Below, piece by piece: positions 1 through 13,400 of a stretch of DNA of 26,563 bases; the stretch's first letter is position 1, and each line of letters opens with the position of its first letter. The stretch is taken from the NCBI GenBank assembly GCA_030849805.1, contig JASANZ010001947.1:1-26563 (forward strand). The letters are read 5' to 3'. The notes beneath the pieces were generated by a model, which saw nothing but the letters and a program-made list of their open reading frames with translations, was not told the origin of the DNA and searched no databases. The translations under genes and the position numbers were made by a program. Source of the stretch: Sergeia podlipaevii (lineage: Eukaryota > Euglenozoa > Kinetoplastea > Trypanosomatida > Trypanosomatidae).

Positions 1-1236
1 GTGTGTGTGTGGCGGGGAGAGGGAGGGGAGGTGTGAAAGCATTTGTTAGGTATAGATTAAGATTTACCTCATTTTAATATAAAAGCCTGACTAATTATTT
101 TGCTATTATTATTATTATTATTATTAAAGAATCAAAATATACAAGAGAGAGAAAAAAAAAGAAGAATAGAAGAGAACTACGAAAGGTACCAGAAAAGGAA
201 GGAAAACAACAACAACAACGGCTGCAGACAAAAAGAAAGCAGACAAGCAGCGGTGATTGAGTTCATTATATCTCACATATAGTCAAAAAAAGGAAAAAAA
301 AAGGGGGTGAGGCCAAAGTGAAAATGTAACACACACAGGAAAGCACGCGTCGCATGTGATTGTTTCTCTCGTTAATGATTAGTATTATTATTTCTTTTTC
401 TTCTTCTTCTTCTTCTGTAGTTACACAACTGCGAGAATGAAAAGGTCTAAGAAAGAAAGAAAGAAAGAAAGAATGAAGTATTGCGGGATGAAAGAGAGGA
501 GGGCGATCACTGTAGTATACGATTTTATTCTTATTATTATTGTTTGGTGCTGTGTAGGCGCATTACATTGCGTGTGTGTGTTTGTTCATCTTTCTCTTCC
601 TTTTTTTTCTTTTTGACGATTTTTTTGTCGTTACTGTTTAGTTCTTATGATTAAATAGGAGGGGAGACCCCCTCCCCCATAATAAAGAATGCTCTCCTAC
701 TTGTGTCACGTGGCTCAGAAAACCGCGCGGCTCTTAGCCTTCTGTTCTGTTACTTTTTGTATTCATCGTTTTTTTTTTCTTTCTTCCCGCACAGTTCATA
801 TATATATATGTATATTGTGAAACACAACTTTTTATCTGTCTATCATCTTCCATCATTGTTTTTTTTTCTTCTTCTTCTTTTGATATTGCTGTTTTTTACA
901 TTCCAGTCGTGTGCATAGACAGATTGTTGTATATTTATATACCCCTCAGCGCACACACACACACATACATATAGGCAGTGCCGTTCCTTACTTAGATTAG
1001 TCACCCGTGTCTTCAATACATTTGCATTCTGTTAAATTGTTCTATTTTTTGTATTACTTTTTATTTTATATTTCATTACTTGCTAGTTGTTGTTGTTGTT
1101 GTTTTTTTGTTGTTGTTTTTTATACGTGTAAGTTGCTCTCCCTCACATTATCTCACTGTGTGTTGTTTTCTTTTTCTTGGATGTTTTTTTTTTCTTTGAG
1201 GCAGTCTATTCTTCGTCGTTTTGCATAAAGAAAAGC

Positions 1237-1332
1237 TCTACCTTTTTTTTTTCTTTCTCCTTCATCTTCTTCTCTTTTTGCCATTATTTGAACTGATTGG
1301 TATTGGTATTACCATTATTACTACTTTCCGAG
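1237..1332 (+). promoter_or_regulatory. Predicted trans-splice acceptor of gene 1
   Basis: A T/C-rich tract at 1237-1279 is followed by the first AG at 1331-1332. No ATG occurs between this AG and the start at 1455, giving a predicted 5' UTR of about 122 nt that contains a TAG-type trinucleotide repeat. In kinetoplastids such a tract plus AG directs addition of the spliced leader and sets polyadenylation of the upstream mRNA. The site is inferred from pattern only. Confidence 0.5.
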
Positions 1333-1395
1333 ATACTTGGACTTAGAGAGGGTTTCTCTCCTCCACTCGGAGCGCCTACTACTATCATTATTATT

Positions 1396-1428
1396 GGTAG
1401 TAGTAGTAGTAGTAGTAGTAGCAGTAGT
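1396..1428. repeat. (TAG)n microsatellite in predicted 5' UTR
   Basis: About eleven TAG/TAG-like units, with one CAG interruption, lie just upstream of gene 1. The TAG at 1425-1427 is in frame with the gene and closes the reading frame upstream, so 1455 is the first possible ATG. Confidence 0.8.
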
Positions 1429-1454
1429 ATATCTGCGTAACAACAACAACGATA

Positions 1455-4400
1455 ATGATGATGCCCCCCTCCTTGGCAGACGAGCACGACACAGCGCTCG
1501 TGCGTCTTATAGCAAAGATAATTGGTCGCCATAGAGAGAGTAGTCCTTCTGACGCTGCTACCGGTGCAGCTATAGAGAAGAGCCAGACAAAGAAAGAGCA
1601 GTCACAGTATGACTGCGCTAGCAAGAAGGGCCAACCGTCAAGCAATAGGCAGCAAGACGGAAAGAATGACTGTGAGGTGAACGCGGAAGAGGGGGAAGAA
1701 GACGAGCTGCTGGATTACGTTAGAAATATTGAGCGATACTTCTTTGCTTCTGTTCTTAGCGTGCGCATTCATCCCCACGAGCTACCTCTTATACCTGAAA
1801 TTATGGAGGACAATTGCAGCAGTTTAGCGAATACGAATAGCAATCAGTATCCTCATTGTAGTGGCATGGGCTCCAGTGGTGCTTTCACTTCTCATTCATC
1901 ATCACTCTTGTCATCGACTGCGGCGGCGCCGCCGGCATCATCGGTGGTGGGCACATCTGTGCCTGCGTCATCTATCGTTACACCAAGCGCAAGCACTACC
2001 ACTATCACCCCTGATGATGGTGCTGTGACACCAGCTCGTGAGGAGAAGCCGAAAGCCTCACGCTCATCTACACCATCAGCAGCAGCAGTAGCAGCTGGGA
2101 CACCGGATCGTAAAGATGGCGCTGCCTCCCCATTGTCGCCGGTATCCTTATCAGAGAATATGAGTACTAGCAGTAGCGCTAGCAATCTAAAACACAACCG
2201 GCCCAGTAATATTAATAGTAATAGCGGAGCTGGCAGCACGCCGACAGCGACGGAGAAGCTTTACTATCAGTTTACTCATCGCAGACTTCCTCCCCCGCCA
2301 CCCTCCTCCTCTTCGTCGCTTCAGCTGAGTCCAAACACTAGCAGAAGTGGTGGTGGTGGTGATGGTGGCATCAACACAATATTGAGTAACAATGGGATGG
2401 AAAAGCAATCCTCACAGCATCAACAGCGATTTCGCTCGGAGGAACAAACAGATCGTGGCACTAGCTCCGGCACGAGTCTAGCGATACCAGCTGCGTCCAC
2501 TGCCGCCACCATTGCCACCACTGACACGCCTCGTTCATCTCCGGCGAAGCAGCCACGCACGACTACACCCGAAGATGGAGCGACAGAGAAGGAAAGAGAA
2601 GCATCTTGTTCTACAGGAATAGAGGAGGAGGAGGATGAAGTGCGCGTGCATGGGGCACACAGCGGTGAAAGTGACGGTACTACTACGACTACTGACCGCG
2701 TTGGTAGTGGTGGCGTTGGTGATGGTGGTGGTGACACCCAGTGTGCTGCTGCTATGGCTGCTGCGATGGTTCAGACTGGCGTGTTTGCACTTTCACAGGA
2801 GCAGATTAGTCAACACGTCAACTCATGGCCCTCCATTAACATCCAATGCGTTCAGCTGCAACACGCGCTTCAGACCGTTCACCAACGTCTCTCCCAGGGC
2901 CGTGGTACTACTACGCATGAGTCCTCTGTGAAGAAGGGCGAGAGTAGTGGAGAGCAGGACTTCAACGAGGCAGCAAGCGCACGCCTCCGCTTCGCCCCTC
3001 TTAACGCGGTGCACCCCAGTGACCGTGTGATGGGACTTTCCGCTACCACACTAGTACCAGAACAGAAGGTGCTGAAGCGCCTGTTGGATCACGTTACTCA
3101 CTTCACTTTTGCATTGACCGAGACGCAGTCTTCGATGGGATCTGCTATTCTGCCTGCCCCTCCTGGGGACCGTGACGCGTGTCCGTCTGGAACTGCTAGC
3201 AGAAGCGAGGTCGCTGATAACCACGGCGATGGGAAGGGTGATAGTCACCATCATAGCAGCGAAAGTATCATGACATCTGCGTCGACAGCAGGTGGCGCAG
3301 AGGATCACGTCCCCAGGCGCGCCAACCATGACGAAGCAAATGGTAGTGGTAGTGAGAAGGGTGAGGGTGTAGTTACTGCGGGGCGAAAGTTAGCGACGGA
3401 GGTCCCACTGCCTTCGCTACTACGCATGTGTCTTTACGAGCGTCAGGTTCCAGCGTGGGTCGGGGATAACGCGCTTCTTTTGTCGTCGCCCTCAGATGGC
3501 AAGCTAAAGACTCAGGTTGGCATGTCATCGCTCAGAGAAGCCTTGTTCAAGCATTCATCTCTGTCTTCGCTCCTTGCTCATCCACGACCTTCTGCCGGTC
3601 TGTACATGAAAAGCGACGACGAGACCTGCGGGACAGGCGACGTGGTGGTACGAAACATCGTTGATCTGCTCACGCACGTACTTGTAGGAAAAGAAATTGA
3701 GCATCACCACAGTGCGATGTCTTCACCCACGCAGGATCCGCTTCCGATGGAGAAGCTCGATGATGGAGAGGCTGGAAAGAAAAAGAATGGCCACATGGAT
3801 GCCGAGCAGGACCCAAGACAAGAGACTCATAGACGAAGCGACGCCGCTGTCACACCTGATGGCGCCAACCTTCACGAAATTCGTCGCGTTTTGCAACTTC
3901 TTCTCTCGCCCAATACGGCCACCTCCTCCCTGTCAGCGCCAACCCTTGTGAACACGATTGCTGGAGCTTCATCATTAGATAGGCGCTTCAGGGGGGACTC
4001 AGATGCTTCTAGCAGTAGTGGCGGTATTGAAACTTGCTGTGGGACGGCCACATCAACAGTGTCGTTGCCTCTCGTTGTGGGTGTACTGCGTCGCTTTACG
4101 TCTACAACAAACGTGACTGAGACACAGAACAGTAACAGTGGCGGCGGCAACTCTGGCGATGGCAAGAACATAAAGATAGGGAAGCCTCAGAGAAGGGGTC
4201 TAACCGTGCGCATTCTGAGTCCTGCTGATTTGGAAGTAAGTGAGGTGGCCGCAGAAGCCGTGCGGTGTGGTATGAGCTGTTGTACCATGCCTACTTCCAC
4301 TACGGTTAGTGCCGCTGTTGATGGTGGTGCGAACGAGCAAGCAGCCGACAGCGGCAGCGGCTGTGTTCACTCTACTGGGTGTGTGCTACCCATGATGGAG

Positions 4401-7400
4401 TACAACGCACTGATTCTTGAAGTATCTGGAGAGGAAGAAGATGATGATGAGGAGGGGGACGATGACGGGGACAAGGACGAAGGCGATGGTGCCTCTCACC
4501 GCGCTGGGGGTCAAACGGAAATGGAGAGGGCTGCTGCGGCGGCATCAAGCGCTGGCGCTGGGATGATATCCTGGCATGAGATCATTGCTCTCTCACATTT
4601 TATTCACGTAGCAGGTACCAGAGAGCAAATTGAATCTACTGCAAAGCACGTCGCGGATGCTGTACGCAGGCGTAGGCAAGTAAAGCAGCAGCAGCAGCAG
4701 ACAATAGGTGGAGGAGCTGTGGTGAGCGATAGCCTCTCACTGGCGCAAGCCACGGCCCCTGTGAGCCTCCTCGCGTTCTTTTTTACCGTTACGAACGAAG
4801 AGGGGTGCATTGAAGAGGAAAAGAAAAGTCGAAGTGCCACCGCGGTTTCTCTCTCTTCATCCCCTAATGGGGACACCTCGGCTCCAGATAGTACACAGCA
4901 ACAACAGTTGAGCGTGAGAAGCCCATCTCCATTACGGCGAGTAGTAGTACTCGGCGGCACTTTGATGTCTATGGCTGCTGCGGTCTCTCCATATGCGGAT
5001 CGCATACGTGCGGCAGAGCAAGCAGCGGAGAAGGGGGTGAACGAAGTTGATGTCGCGGAGTGGGTGTTTCAGTCGATTATTCCCATCTTTATGGAGACCA
5101 CTTATGAAACTGGGAGCGGCGGGGACCGCCACCAGACAAAGAAACGCCATAAGCGCACGGTTCTTATTTGTCGTGTTCAACACGTTCCTCCGCGGCTTTT
5201 TGCGCAGCACAACCCGCTTTTTCTTGAGGGCGATGCGGAGGACACCAAGCTTGTAGCGGCATTGACCGACAGTGGCGCACGAGCAGGAAAGAACAATAAT
5301 AAGAAGAATGAAAGTCGCTCAGTGGACGTTCTGATGGACGGAAGGACTATCAACGCGACGATAGTGCGCTATGTACTCACTCGTCAGCTTTTCTTTCGTA
5401 ATGCTATTCAGCTGCCTCGTGTCTTGGCCTCTGATGGACGCGAAGACATTTCTTCTTCTGTTATTGGTGTTTCTGGTTTTCCTGATCTACAGGGGTACGA
5501 GGGAGCCTCTTCCCCGTCTTCACCGCGGCAGCAGAGCAGCTCAAGCGGGACAGCGAACCATGAAGAGGACACCTCAGGGAACCGAGATAAGGAGGAAAAG
5601 AGAAGGACAGGTACGTCCACCGCGAGTAACGAGCGCACTTCTTCGAAGAAGCGTCCGGCGGCTACCGTCGCCACTGTTAGTTCGCCGCCAGGGCTGTCGC
5701 GTCGCGTGAGCTTCAAGGAGATGCAAAGCAATAATGATAGCGAGACCGACGATCATGGAAATGAAACGGATACTAGTTCCAGCGCGATGAGAGCAACAAG
5801 CAGCGCGGGACCGATCTGTGCCAACACCTCAGCTGTCCTCTCTCCATCTACCCCTGCTGGGAGAAAAAGCGAGGACGCAGGAGGGACGAACCCGGCAGCG
5901 GTCATTTCAAGCGCACCCTCTCCAAAGAGCATTCTCAAGTCTGGCAGGCGATATCAAATTACGAAGCTCCTGCGCAGCAGCGCACCAGCCTCCTCTGTCG
6001 TTCCGTTTCGTAATATTATGCTTTGGCGATGCCTGGCAGCAGATGTAGTACACGGTGAGGTGGTGGACCTGCTAGTTTCAGGTGAACGTGACACCGCTGC
6101 TGCCAAAGACGCTACGGAGAGAACTAAGGTGAAGGATTCTGCTCGCCACCATCGATCTAGCAAGAAAGGAAACGGAGCTGGTACCACTGCATCGAGCACG
6201 TCCTGCATGACTTCAGCAAGATCCAAGAAGCGCGGGTCGTTATCAAGGAAGCGGAGGAGGGACGTGCCTTTGATTCATACATTCACCTCGCTCTCCGTAA
6301 CTTCCACCACGTACGCGGAGAACATTACCCACCTCGCTATGCGTCTGGCTTCAGAAGTGGCGTGTGTGTTGATACTCGCCGTGGTGGCAGCGGAGAGGGA
6401 ACAGGCGCGACGTGTGGTGTCTATAGGAACAGCAACAGCAGCAGCAAATTGTGGTGATAGTGAGGTCGCCACTGGCAACAACAACACCACCACCGCCGCC
6501 GCTGCTGCCGCGGTGTTTACGTCTACGGAAGCGGAACAAGGCGATGCCTGCGCGCAGCAGCCGCAGCCACATATAGAAGTAAATAATTATTCTCCTCCTC
6601 TTCTTCCCCCGCCGTTTATTGTCGCTGCGGACGATGTGCACGATACCACTGCACCGCCATCGCACTGCCGCACGCATCACCGCAGCCGGCGCGGCACGCA
6701 CTCATCAGGCACCGTCACCAGCACGAACGTGGGGAGTTCGTCGGCCTTTTCGTTTGGTCGGCGAGAACTGATTGCGTGTGCGATGGACGCTGCTCGCAGA
6801 GTCGCAGATGAATGCTTCGCGCCATTCCTCATGCTTCTTCAAGGTCCACTAGCTACCGCCGGTTCTAACATTGACGCTGCTCCTTCCGTGTCAGAGACAC
6901 AGAATTCAGAAACAAAGGAGGGGCTGGGGACGTGTGACTCGCGGCGGTCCTCTCTGGGTAACAGCCAAGGAGAGATCCCAAAGAAGACAGCAACGCCGCT
7001 ACCTTATTCGTCACTAACCCTCGCGCTGCCACGTGTTCTCCCTCTCACGCTTCACCCCGCGGCTACTGCGATTGCACCGTACATTCTGCAGCGGGTTCGC
7101 CACGCCCACGCGGTCTGTCGCATGGAAGTGGAGACTGGCGTCCTCGTACGTGTGTGTCCTCCAGTGGACGCCGCGCTACGCATGCTCGCCTACGGCATGG
7201 CGAAGCAGTTCTTGAGAGCGCTGTGTCGACCGGTACAAATTCTGCTTGAAAGTGCGGAGTGTCGCGATGCGATCTTTGGCTGTGATGATGTGAAAGATGA
7301 AGACAAGGGCACGATCGAGGGTAACCGTGAGAGCCAGGTTGAGAGAAGCTCGACAGGTACAGCAGCAGTAGTAGGAGCAGCAGCAACAGCACCGGAAGGT

Positions 7401-10400
7401 GAAGCGGCGGAGAATCCGTCTGCCACCGTAACGTTTGATGCACCTGCGCGCCGCACTCAGCAGGAGCGAGTCCTCCTGTGTCTTGCGATCCACCAGGAGC
7501 TTATACGACTCTGTGGTATTCTTGTTTCCTACTACAGCAAGTGCATTTTGCTGCCGCACATTCCTCTAGAAACTCTCCAAGAGGCGGTGGTGGCATCTAG
7601 TGCAGGTGGCGCTGCTGCTGCAGAGAGAGGGCAGGTAACAACAACACTGATATCTATCGCTCCAGCAAGCGAGGTGCTAAGACTCGAGAACTACTACCCA
7701 TCTACTTCGGCTGCCGCAGCAAAGAGTCCACAACAGGCAGCGACGCCAGCTGAACATTGCCCTCATCACAAAAATCTCGGCAATAAAGAAATGGAAAGCG
7801 ATGCTGGTGGCGGTGTAAAGGAGAGGGAGCAACAGAGACTTGGTGAGAAGGAGCACCTCAGTCCTTCACTGGCGTCTGAAGGTATGGCCATGTTTCACCC
7901 ACTTGGGCAAACCATAGCGCAGCACAGCGGCGGCAGTGGAGGGGGCACCTTTCATGCCACCGCGACCGCGCAACCTCCGACGCCTGGAGAGGCCTGTCGC
8001 ACCCTGGACCAAGCTCTCTCCTGTTGGTTCTTGCCAACAATGGACGATACTTTTGATCTTCAGAGCGCGGTGATATCGTTCCGCTCCTTCCCAGAGGCAG
8101 GGGTCAGTGGACACTCACGCTTACTCCAGCAGCAGCAGCAGCAGCAAACACCACTACCACTACAACAAGTACTCTCATCAAGGCTCAACTCCCCTTCAGC
8201 TGGCGTTGACATGCTTGCACATGGCGCGCTATGCATGCCGGTGTACATGCAACAGTGGCATCATCCCAGCAGCGCAGGTCGTGGTCTTTTTAAGTCAATT
8301 GCCATGAGCCCACTTGAAGGTGGCTCGCCGAGTTCATTGGTATCCCTCAAGATGAGTCCGGGTCTTCCATCTCTCGACCCTAAAGCCACACAAGTCCTCT
8401 CTGCGTTTCACGGCCGCGAACCATCGCAGCAGCAGCAGCAGCAGCAGCACAGCAATTCACTAGGGACAGAAGCCGGCTATAGTAATAAGAAGCAGAACGA
8501 GGAGGGCAATGGTTCACACCACAACACAACCATCACCACCGCCACTTCGGCATCCACACCAGCGGTGCCTGTGTACCACGTGCCGCACGCGGCAGAGAGC
8601 TCGCTGATCTCACGCTGGTCGGCGGAGGCGAAACACTCACTCTTGTCTTTTTTCTTTGCTCAATGGATTCTTCCCCATGTACAGGCTATCTTTCGTAGAA
8701 CCAGTGAAGGCACTGGTGGTATCGTTGTGGATGTCGCCTCCATGCTATGCGCAACGGCGGCGGCACCAACACAATCACCACAACAGCCGCAAGAAGAAGA
8801 AGCAACAGGGAGAGATGGGAGAAAGGCAGAGCCTAAGAGCAGCAGCAGTGGTGGTAGTAGTAGTGGTGCTGATGCCGATAGCGACAGCCACCGGCCGGTG
8901 TATCGTGAAGCTGAAGATAAGCCTCACGGCTTTGTAAAAAAAAATAACAACAACAACAAGCATAGCAGCTTCCCTGCTGCGGTGAGAAGGGTTCAGCCAA
9001 GGTATCCTGACTCCGTCATCACCCCTGCGACAACTGTCGCAAGCGAGGTTCCTAGGCCGTCTCCAGCGGCATTCGCGGCACAGAGGCAAGTCCTTGCGCT
9101 CTGCCTGGATCTTACTCAAGGCATTCATCGCCTGAGCCTCGAGAGCGAGGAATGTGCGACGCGCCAGCAGCTCGTGCTTGCAGCATGCGTTCCTGAGCCA
9201 ACAAGAAAAAATAGTACATTGACTCCTTTCAAGAGGCCTGCTCCTGCTGATGGTGCTACTGTTGCTCAGTCGCTGTCAACTGCTATGGCGAGACCACCAA
9301 ACGAAGAAGAAACTGAGCAAACAAGAAGGAAGCCATCATCATCATTCTCTGATCGCAGGGTTGAGGACCGTCAGGGCGGCGGCGAGGTGGCGATGGGTGA
9401 GCATCAAGAGAAGAATGCGTCAGGCGCGGAAGCAACTCCGGTTGACATGCAAGGAAGTATGACATTGCTTTCGCCGGAAGAGGTAGTGACTGCCAACATG
9501 GCCAGCGCAGCGGCTATTCTTGACTGTGCGACGGAGTGTCTAGAGAACACTCGCCTTAGCGCAGACGCGTTGATTCGGGCTGCACTGGTAGCCTTCTCGA
9601 ACTCTGCCGCCGCTGCCGCCGGCGCCGGCTCCGCCACCCTGACCGGGAGATGGTGGGATGATGGTTGCTTTGTGTCACCCACCACGGTGGCAACCCCAAC
9701 TCTGCAAGTATCAGACGGCACTTACGAAGCTGAAACGCATCTCTCCGGCTGCATCTCGACAAACGGCGCTCCTGGAATTGCAAATGGTGATGAGCAGGAG
9801 CAGCAGATGATGATGAGTTTAGGGTTCAGAGGCTCTGCCTGTCCTTCTCCGACGTCCTCGCAGGATGAGGGTTCCTACTCCAGGGAAGAAGATGACGAAG
9901 AGGGAGGTCAGGATGGTGAAAGCGCCAGTGCGAGGCGACGACGACGGGAACAGAGGAGCCGTCGTCGCCACCGCAACCGCCACGGCGGCCGTGATAATGC
10001 CAGTATTGCGCACTCCGCGTCCTACGCCCCACTCAGTCCTGTCCTTGTGAATCAAAACTCCGCCTTTACGTTAGCCTCCATGAATGTCGCCCCTCCTCAC
10101 CATTCTGCTTTTGGTGGCTCCTACGCACGTAGTAGTGTTCCACGCGGAGTGAGTGGGCAAGGCGGCAGTCTTTCTTTTCCAACCACCAGTCTAGGCAGTC
10201 ATATGTGGCTGCGTGCGGCGTGTCTGTGCGCTACCTCACCAAAAAACGTTGTCTCTGCACCCCCCTCTTTAGCACATCTGACATCTCCGTGTGCGAAACC
10301 ACCTTCTCCGTTTCACAACGGCGGAGCCCTCTGGTCAGCGAAGCAGCAGTCGCCCTTTCATCTTCAAAAGCGAGGGTCGGTGTCTTCGAATATGACAGTG

Positions 10401-13400
10401 GCGGCCGATAGCGCTCCTGTTGGCACTTCGCCACGCCATGTGCCACCTGAGGGATGCGACGACGACGACAATAGTAGCCCTTTGTCTCTCCCACCTGACG
10501 CCAACGAAAACCACGGAAAATCGATACAGAATGTTATCTTCAAGGTACACGCCAGCACACAGACAGACCCTCACCCTCGGACATCATCTTCCTTTTCACT
10601 TTTGTCCATTGCCTTTGCAGGTGATGGCACCACACACAGACCTCCGCTGCAACGGTTGGTAGCCACAGAAGAGGAGGAAGAAAAGAAAAAGACAGTAGCT
10701 CGTCCCTCAAGCATTACACTGCCGCTGACGCAGCGCTTGCATGGTGCTGGTCCCCTCAGCCTTCGCAGCGTCATTAGTGAAGACGACGAAGGGCACGAGG
10801 TGGAAGAAGCCTCAGCAGGCACCAACGCTTCTCCTTCACCTCTTCTTTCCTGCACCTCCCCTGGTATTGGCAAGAACCATGGCAGCGACGATGACAGCGT
10901 GAGCATGATAGAAGCGCTAATGCCCAACACCCAGATGGCATCACCTCACGTTCTTCATTTTGCAACGGAAGAGGAAGAAGAAATTGTTGTCGCTGCTCGA
11001 GAGGCCATTGAACCCCCATTATCACTAGACATTGAACAGGGCCGCCGTGCACGAGTCCGCGGTGGCTCTGAGAGGAAGAGGAGCAACAACAGCAGCAGCA
11101 GCGGTACAAATACGCGCAGTACGAGCGGGCGGGCAACGCCAATTAGCGTGTGTTCTTCCCATCCTTCGCAGGAACTCTGCGAGAAGGTTGCTGCGGGAGC
11201 TCAACAAGAGGTCATACCAGAGATTAAAGATGATGATGAAGAGGGCGAGGGCGAAGGGGTGACGGTCAATGTGAGAGCAAGTGAACATCATCCATACAAC
11301 ATCCATGTTGAGTCACCACATGCTACCATGGGAGCGCGCGATCCTCTTAGGTCAGACGACTATAGTATGGATGAAGAGGAGGACGGTCTTGTGGTTCACC
11401 TTGAAAGAAGCGAAAAGGGGTACCAGGTATCTGCACAGCATCACCATTGTCCTCATCATTATGTTCCTAGTACAAGCAGTCCTCAGAGTCCGGACAAGAA
11501 GAAAGTCAGACATGTCGATGTAACTGCTTCTCCTTCACGCGACGGTGGTGAAAAGTATTTGCACATCAGCAGAGATGGTTTGATCTCTTCTCCGGCACCG
11601 TCAATGTACCCCGCAGTGAGCCGCGACATCGAGAGGGAGCTTGCAGCTGCTGCTGTTACTGCTACAGCTGACACGGATGACGAGATGCAGCAGTGCCGCT
11701 CGAGAGAGATGGACGCAGGGCTTGTGGCTCACACGCCAACGTCGACACACAAGAAAGAAGCTGCTGCTTCCCCCTCCTCCTCTACTTGTACTCACAACCA
11801 CCACCATGTAGGTCATATGTACTACAGCGAGGAGCTTGCTAGCACCCCAAATGCCAAGATACGCCATCAGAGCTCGCGCAACGGCGGCGATGCGGCTTCC
11901 TCTTCTCTTTCCACTATACCATCGCCCACCTCTTCGTCTTTGCTGCCCCGGACCCCACACAGGCACGAGGCCGCTGTTCGCGCGCTGGCCGATCTCCAGT
12001 CACGCCTCTCGCACGCATCAGGAGCGCTTCAGCAATCTGAGAAACGTGAGGCTTCCCTGCAGCGACGCTTGTTAGAACAGCATGAGGAACTCGAGCGGCT
12101 GCGTGCACAGGTGGGACAGCTGCTCGCAGAAGCTGAGGCCATTGCCAGGGAAGCCGAGGATAGTCAGGCAGCTAGCCACAAGGAGGCGGCTGCTGCTGAG
12201 GTCACGGCGCCGCCTTCAAAACGAAACTCACCTGTGCAAGACGTGCAGGCGTCAAGATGGCGGTCTCCAGATGCGATGAAAGACGCACAGTGCCAGACAG
12301 AGCCGGCGGCGGTGTTGATTGAAGCAGCAGGAGGTGATGCAGAGAAGCACAAGTGGGGTAAGGTCAGCGAGACCGAGGGATCCATTGAGCCAAGACGCCC
12401 ACACGATGACGATGAGGAGCACGTGAAGCAGAAGGGCTCTATGTCTGGACATAACAGTGCCTCTCCCTCACTCACCCCGCGGCGCCGCAGCTCTCTCGCA
12501 GCCCTGCCGTCTCCTTCCACACCGCGGCAGGATGCAGCGTTTCATCTTGAAGCTCGGGTGGGAGAACTAGAGACCGACCTCAAGAGCGCAGAGTTCCGCA
12601 TGCGAGAGTGGCACAATATAGTCGATGCAGAGCGGCGCAAGCACGCGGTGCAGGTGGGACAACTAGAAGAGCAGCTTCGGGCTGCCTCGCTCAACGCCGT
12701 CCGCGCCGCGTCAAGGTCACCACCGCAAGATGAGCTCAACGTTGTTGCGCTGGAGAATGACATGCTGAGCGCACGTGTGAACGCCCTGGAAGAGCAGCTT
12801 GCCAAGACGAGAGAGAAGCATGCGGCGGCACTTGAGGCAGCGCGGCACGCACACAGCGTGGTGTGTGGAGAGAAGGAGCGTCTAGAGGTGGAGAAGGCGG
12901 CTCTGCAGGCACGGCTGGAGAGACAGCAGGACGAGGCGAAGAGGAGTGCGGATGACGCGGCGGCGATATTTGTGATGACCAAGGCGGAGCTGGAAGGCGA
13001 ACTTCGCGAGCTGAAAACGCGCGTGCGGAATCTTGTGCAGGAGGCGCAGCATGAAGAGCTAAAGTCACAGAGGGCGGAGGCTCTTGCCAAGGCACAGCGC
13101 GAGGAAGCCGGAACTCAGGCGGCGCACACGCTACGTAAAAAACTGGAAGAGCGGGAAGCGGTCAAGTCAGCTCAGCAGGAGGCGCTTCTCAGTGCCCACC
13201 AGGAGGAGCTGGCAAAGATGGAAGCCAAGCACGCAGCGGCCTCGCTTCAGGCGCAAGCGGCACTGGAACAAGAGAGGGGCGTCGCCAAACGACGCGAGGA
13301 AGCCCTCAAGATGGCGTTGGAAAGAGAGCTACAGTCAATGCGAGAGCGCCATGGGCAGGCAGAGGACGCCCTCCGCACACGCCACGTCACTCAAGCACAG

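Larger units (their letters stand above)
1..1454. other. Non-coding region upstream of gene 1
   Basis: I see no credible gene here. The stretch is AT-rich and full of simple repeats: GT at the left edge, ATT at about 104-126, TTC at about 391-416, AAAG at about 448-473, TA at about 799-815, AC at about 952-966, GTT at about 1086-1117 and TAG at about 1396-1428. The open frames present start at TTG or GTG and encode homopolymeric Leu, Phe or Lys-rich strings, as expected from repeats. It probably holds the 3' UTR of a gene left of the window, an intergenic spacer, and the last ~120 bases of 5' UTR of the giant gene. Confidence 0.7.

Noticed and set aside
703..918. Hydrophobic 71-codon open frame
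   Set aside because: It starts at GTG, is Phe/Leu/Ser-rich from T/C tracts, and has no splice-acceptor and ATG arrangement of its own.
3211..4170. Possible P-loop in the giant (GDGKGDS, SGDGKN)
   Set aside because: These are Gly/Ser/Asp low-complexity strings and do not match GxxxxGK[ST]; no hydrophobic strand precedes them.
12542..13090. 182-codon minus-strand open frame
   Set aside because: It is a Ser/Cys/Ala-rich mirror of the coiled-coil coding sequence. Long antisense frames are expected opposite GC-rich, Glu/Ala/Arg-rich coding DNA.
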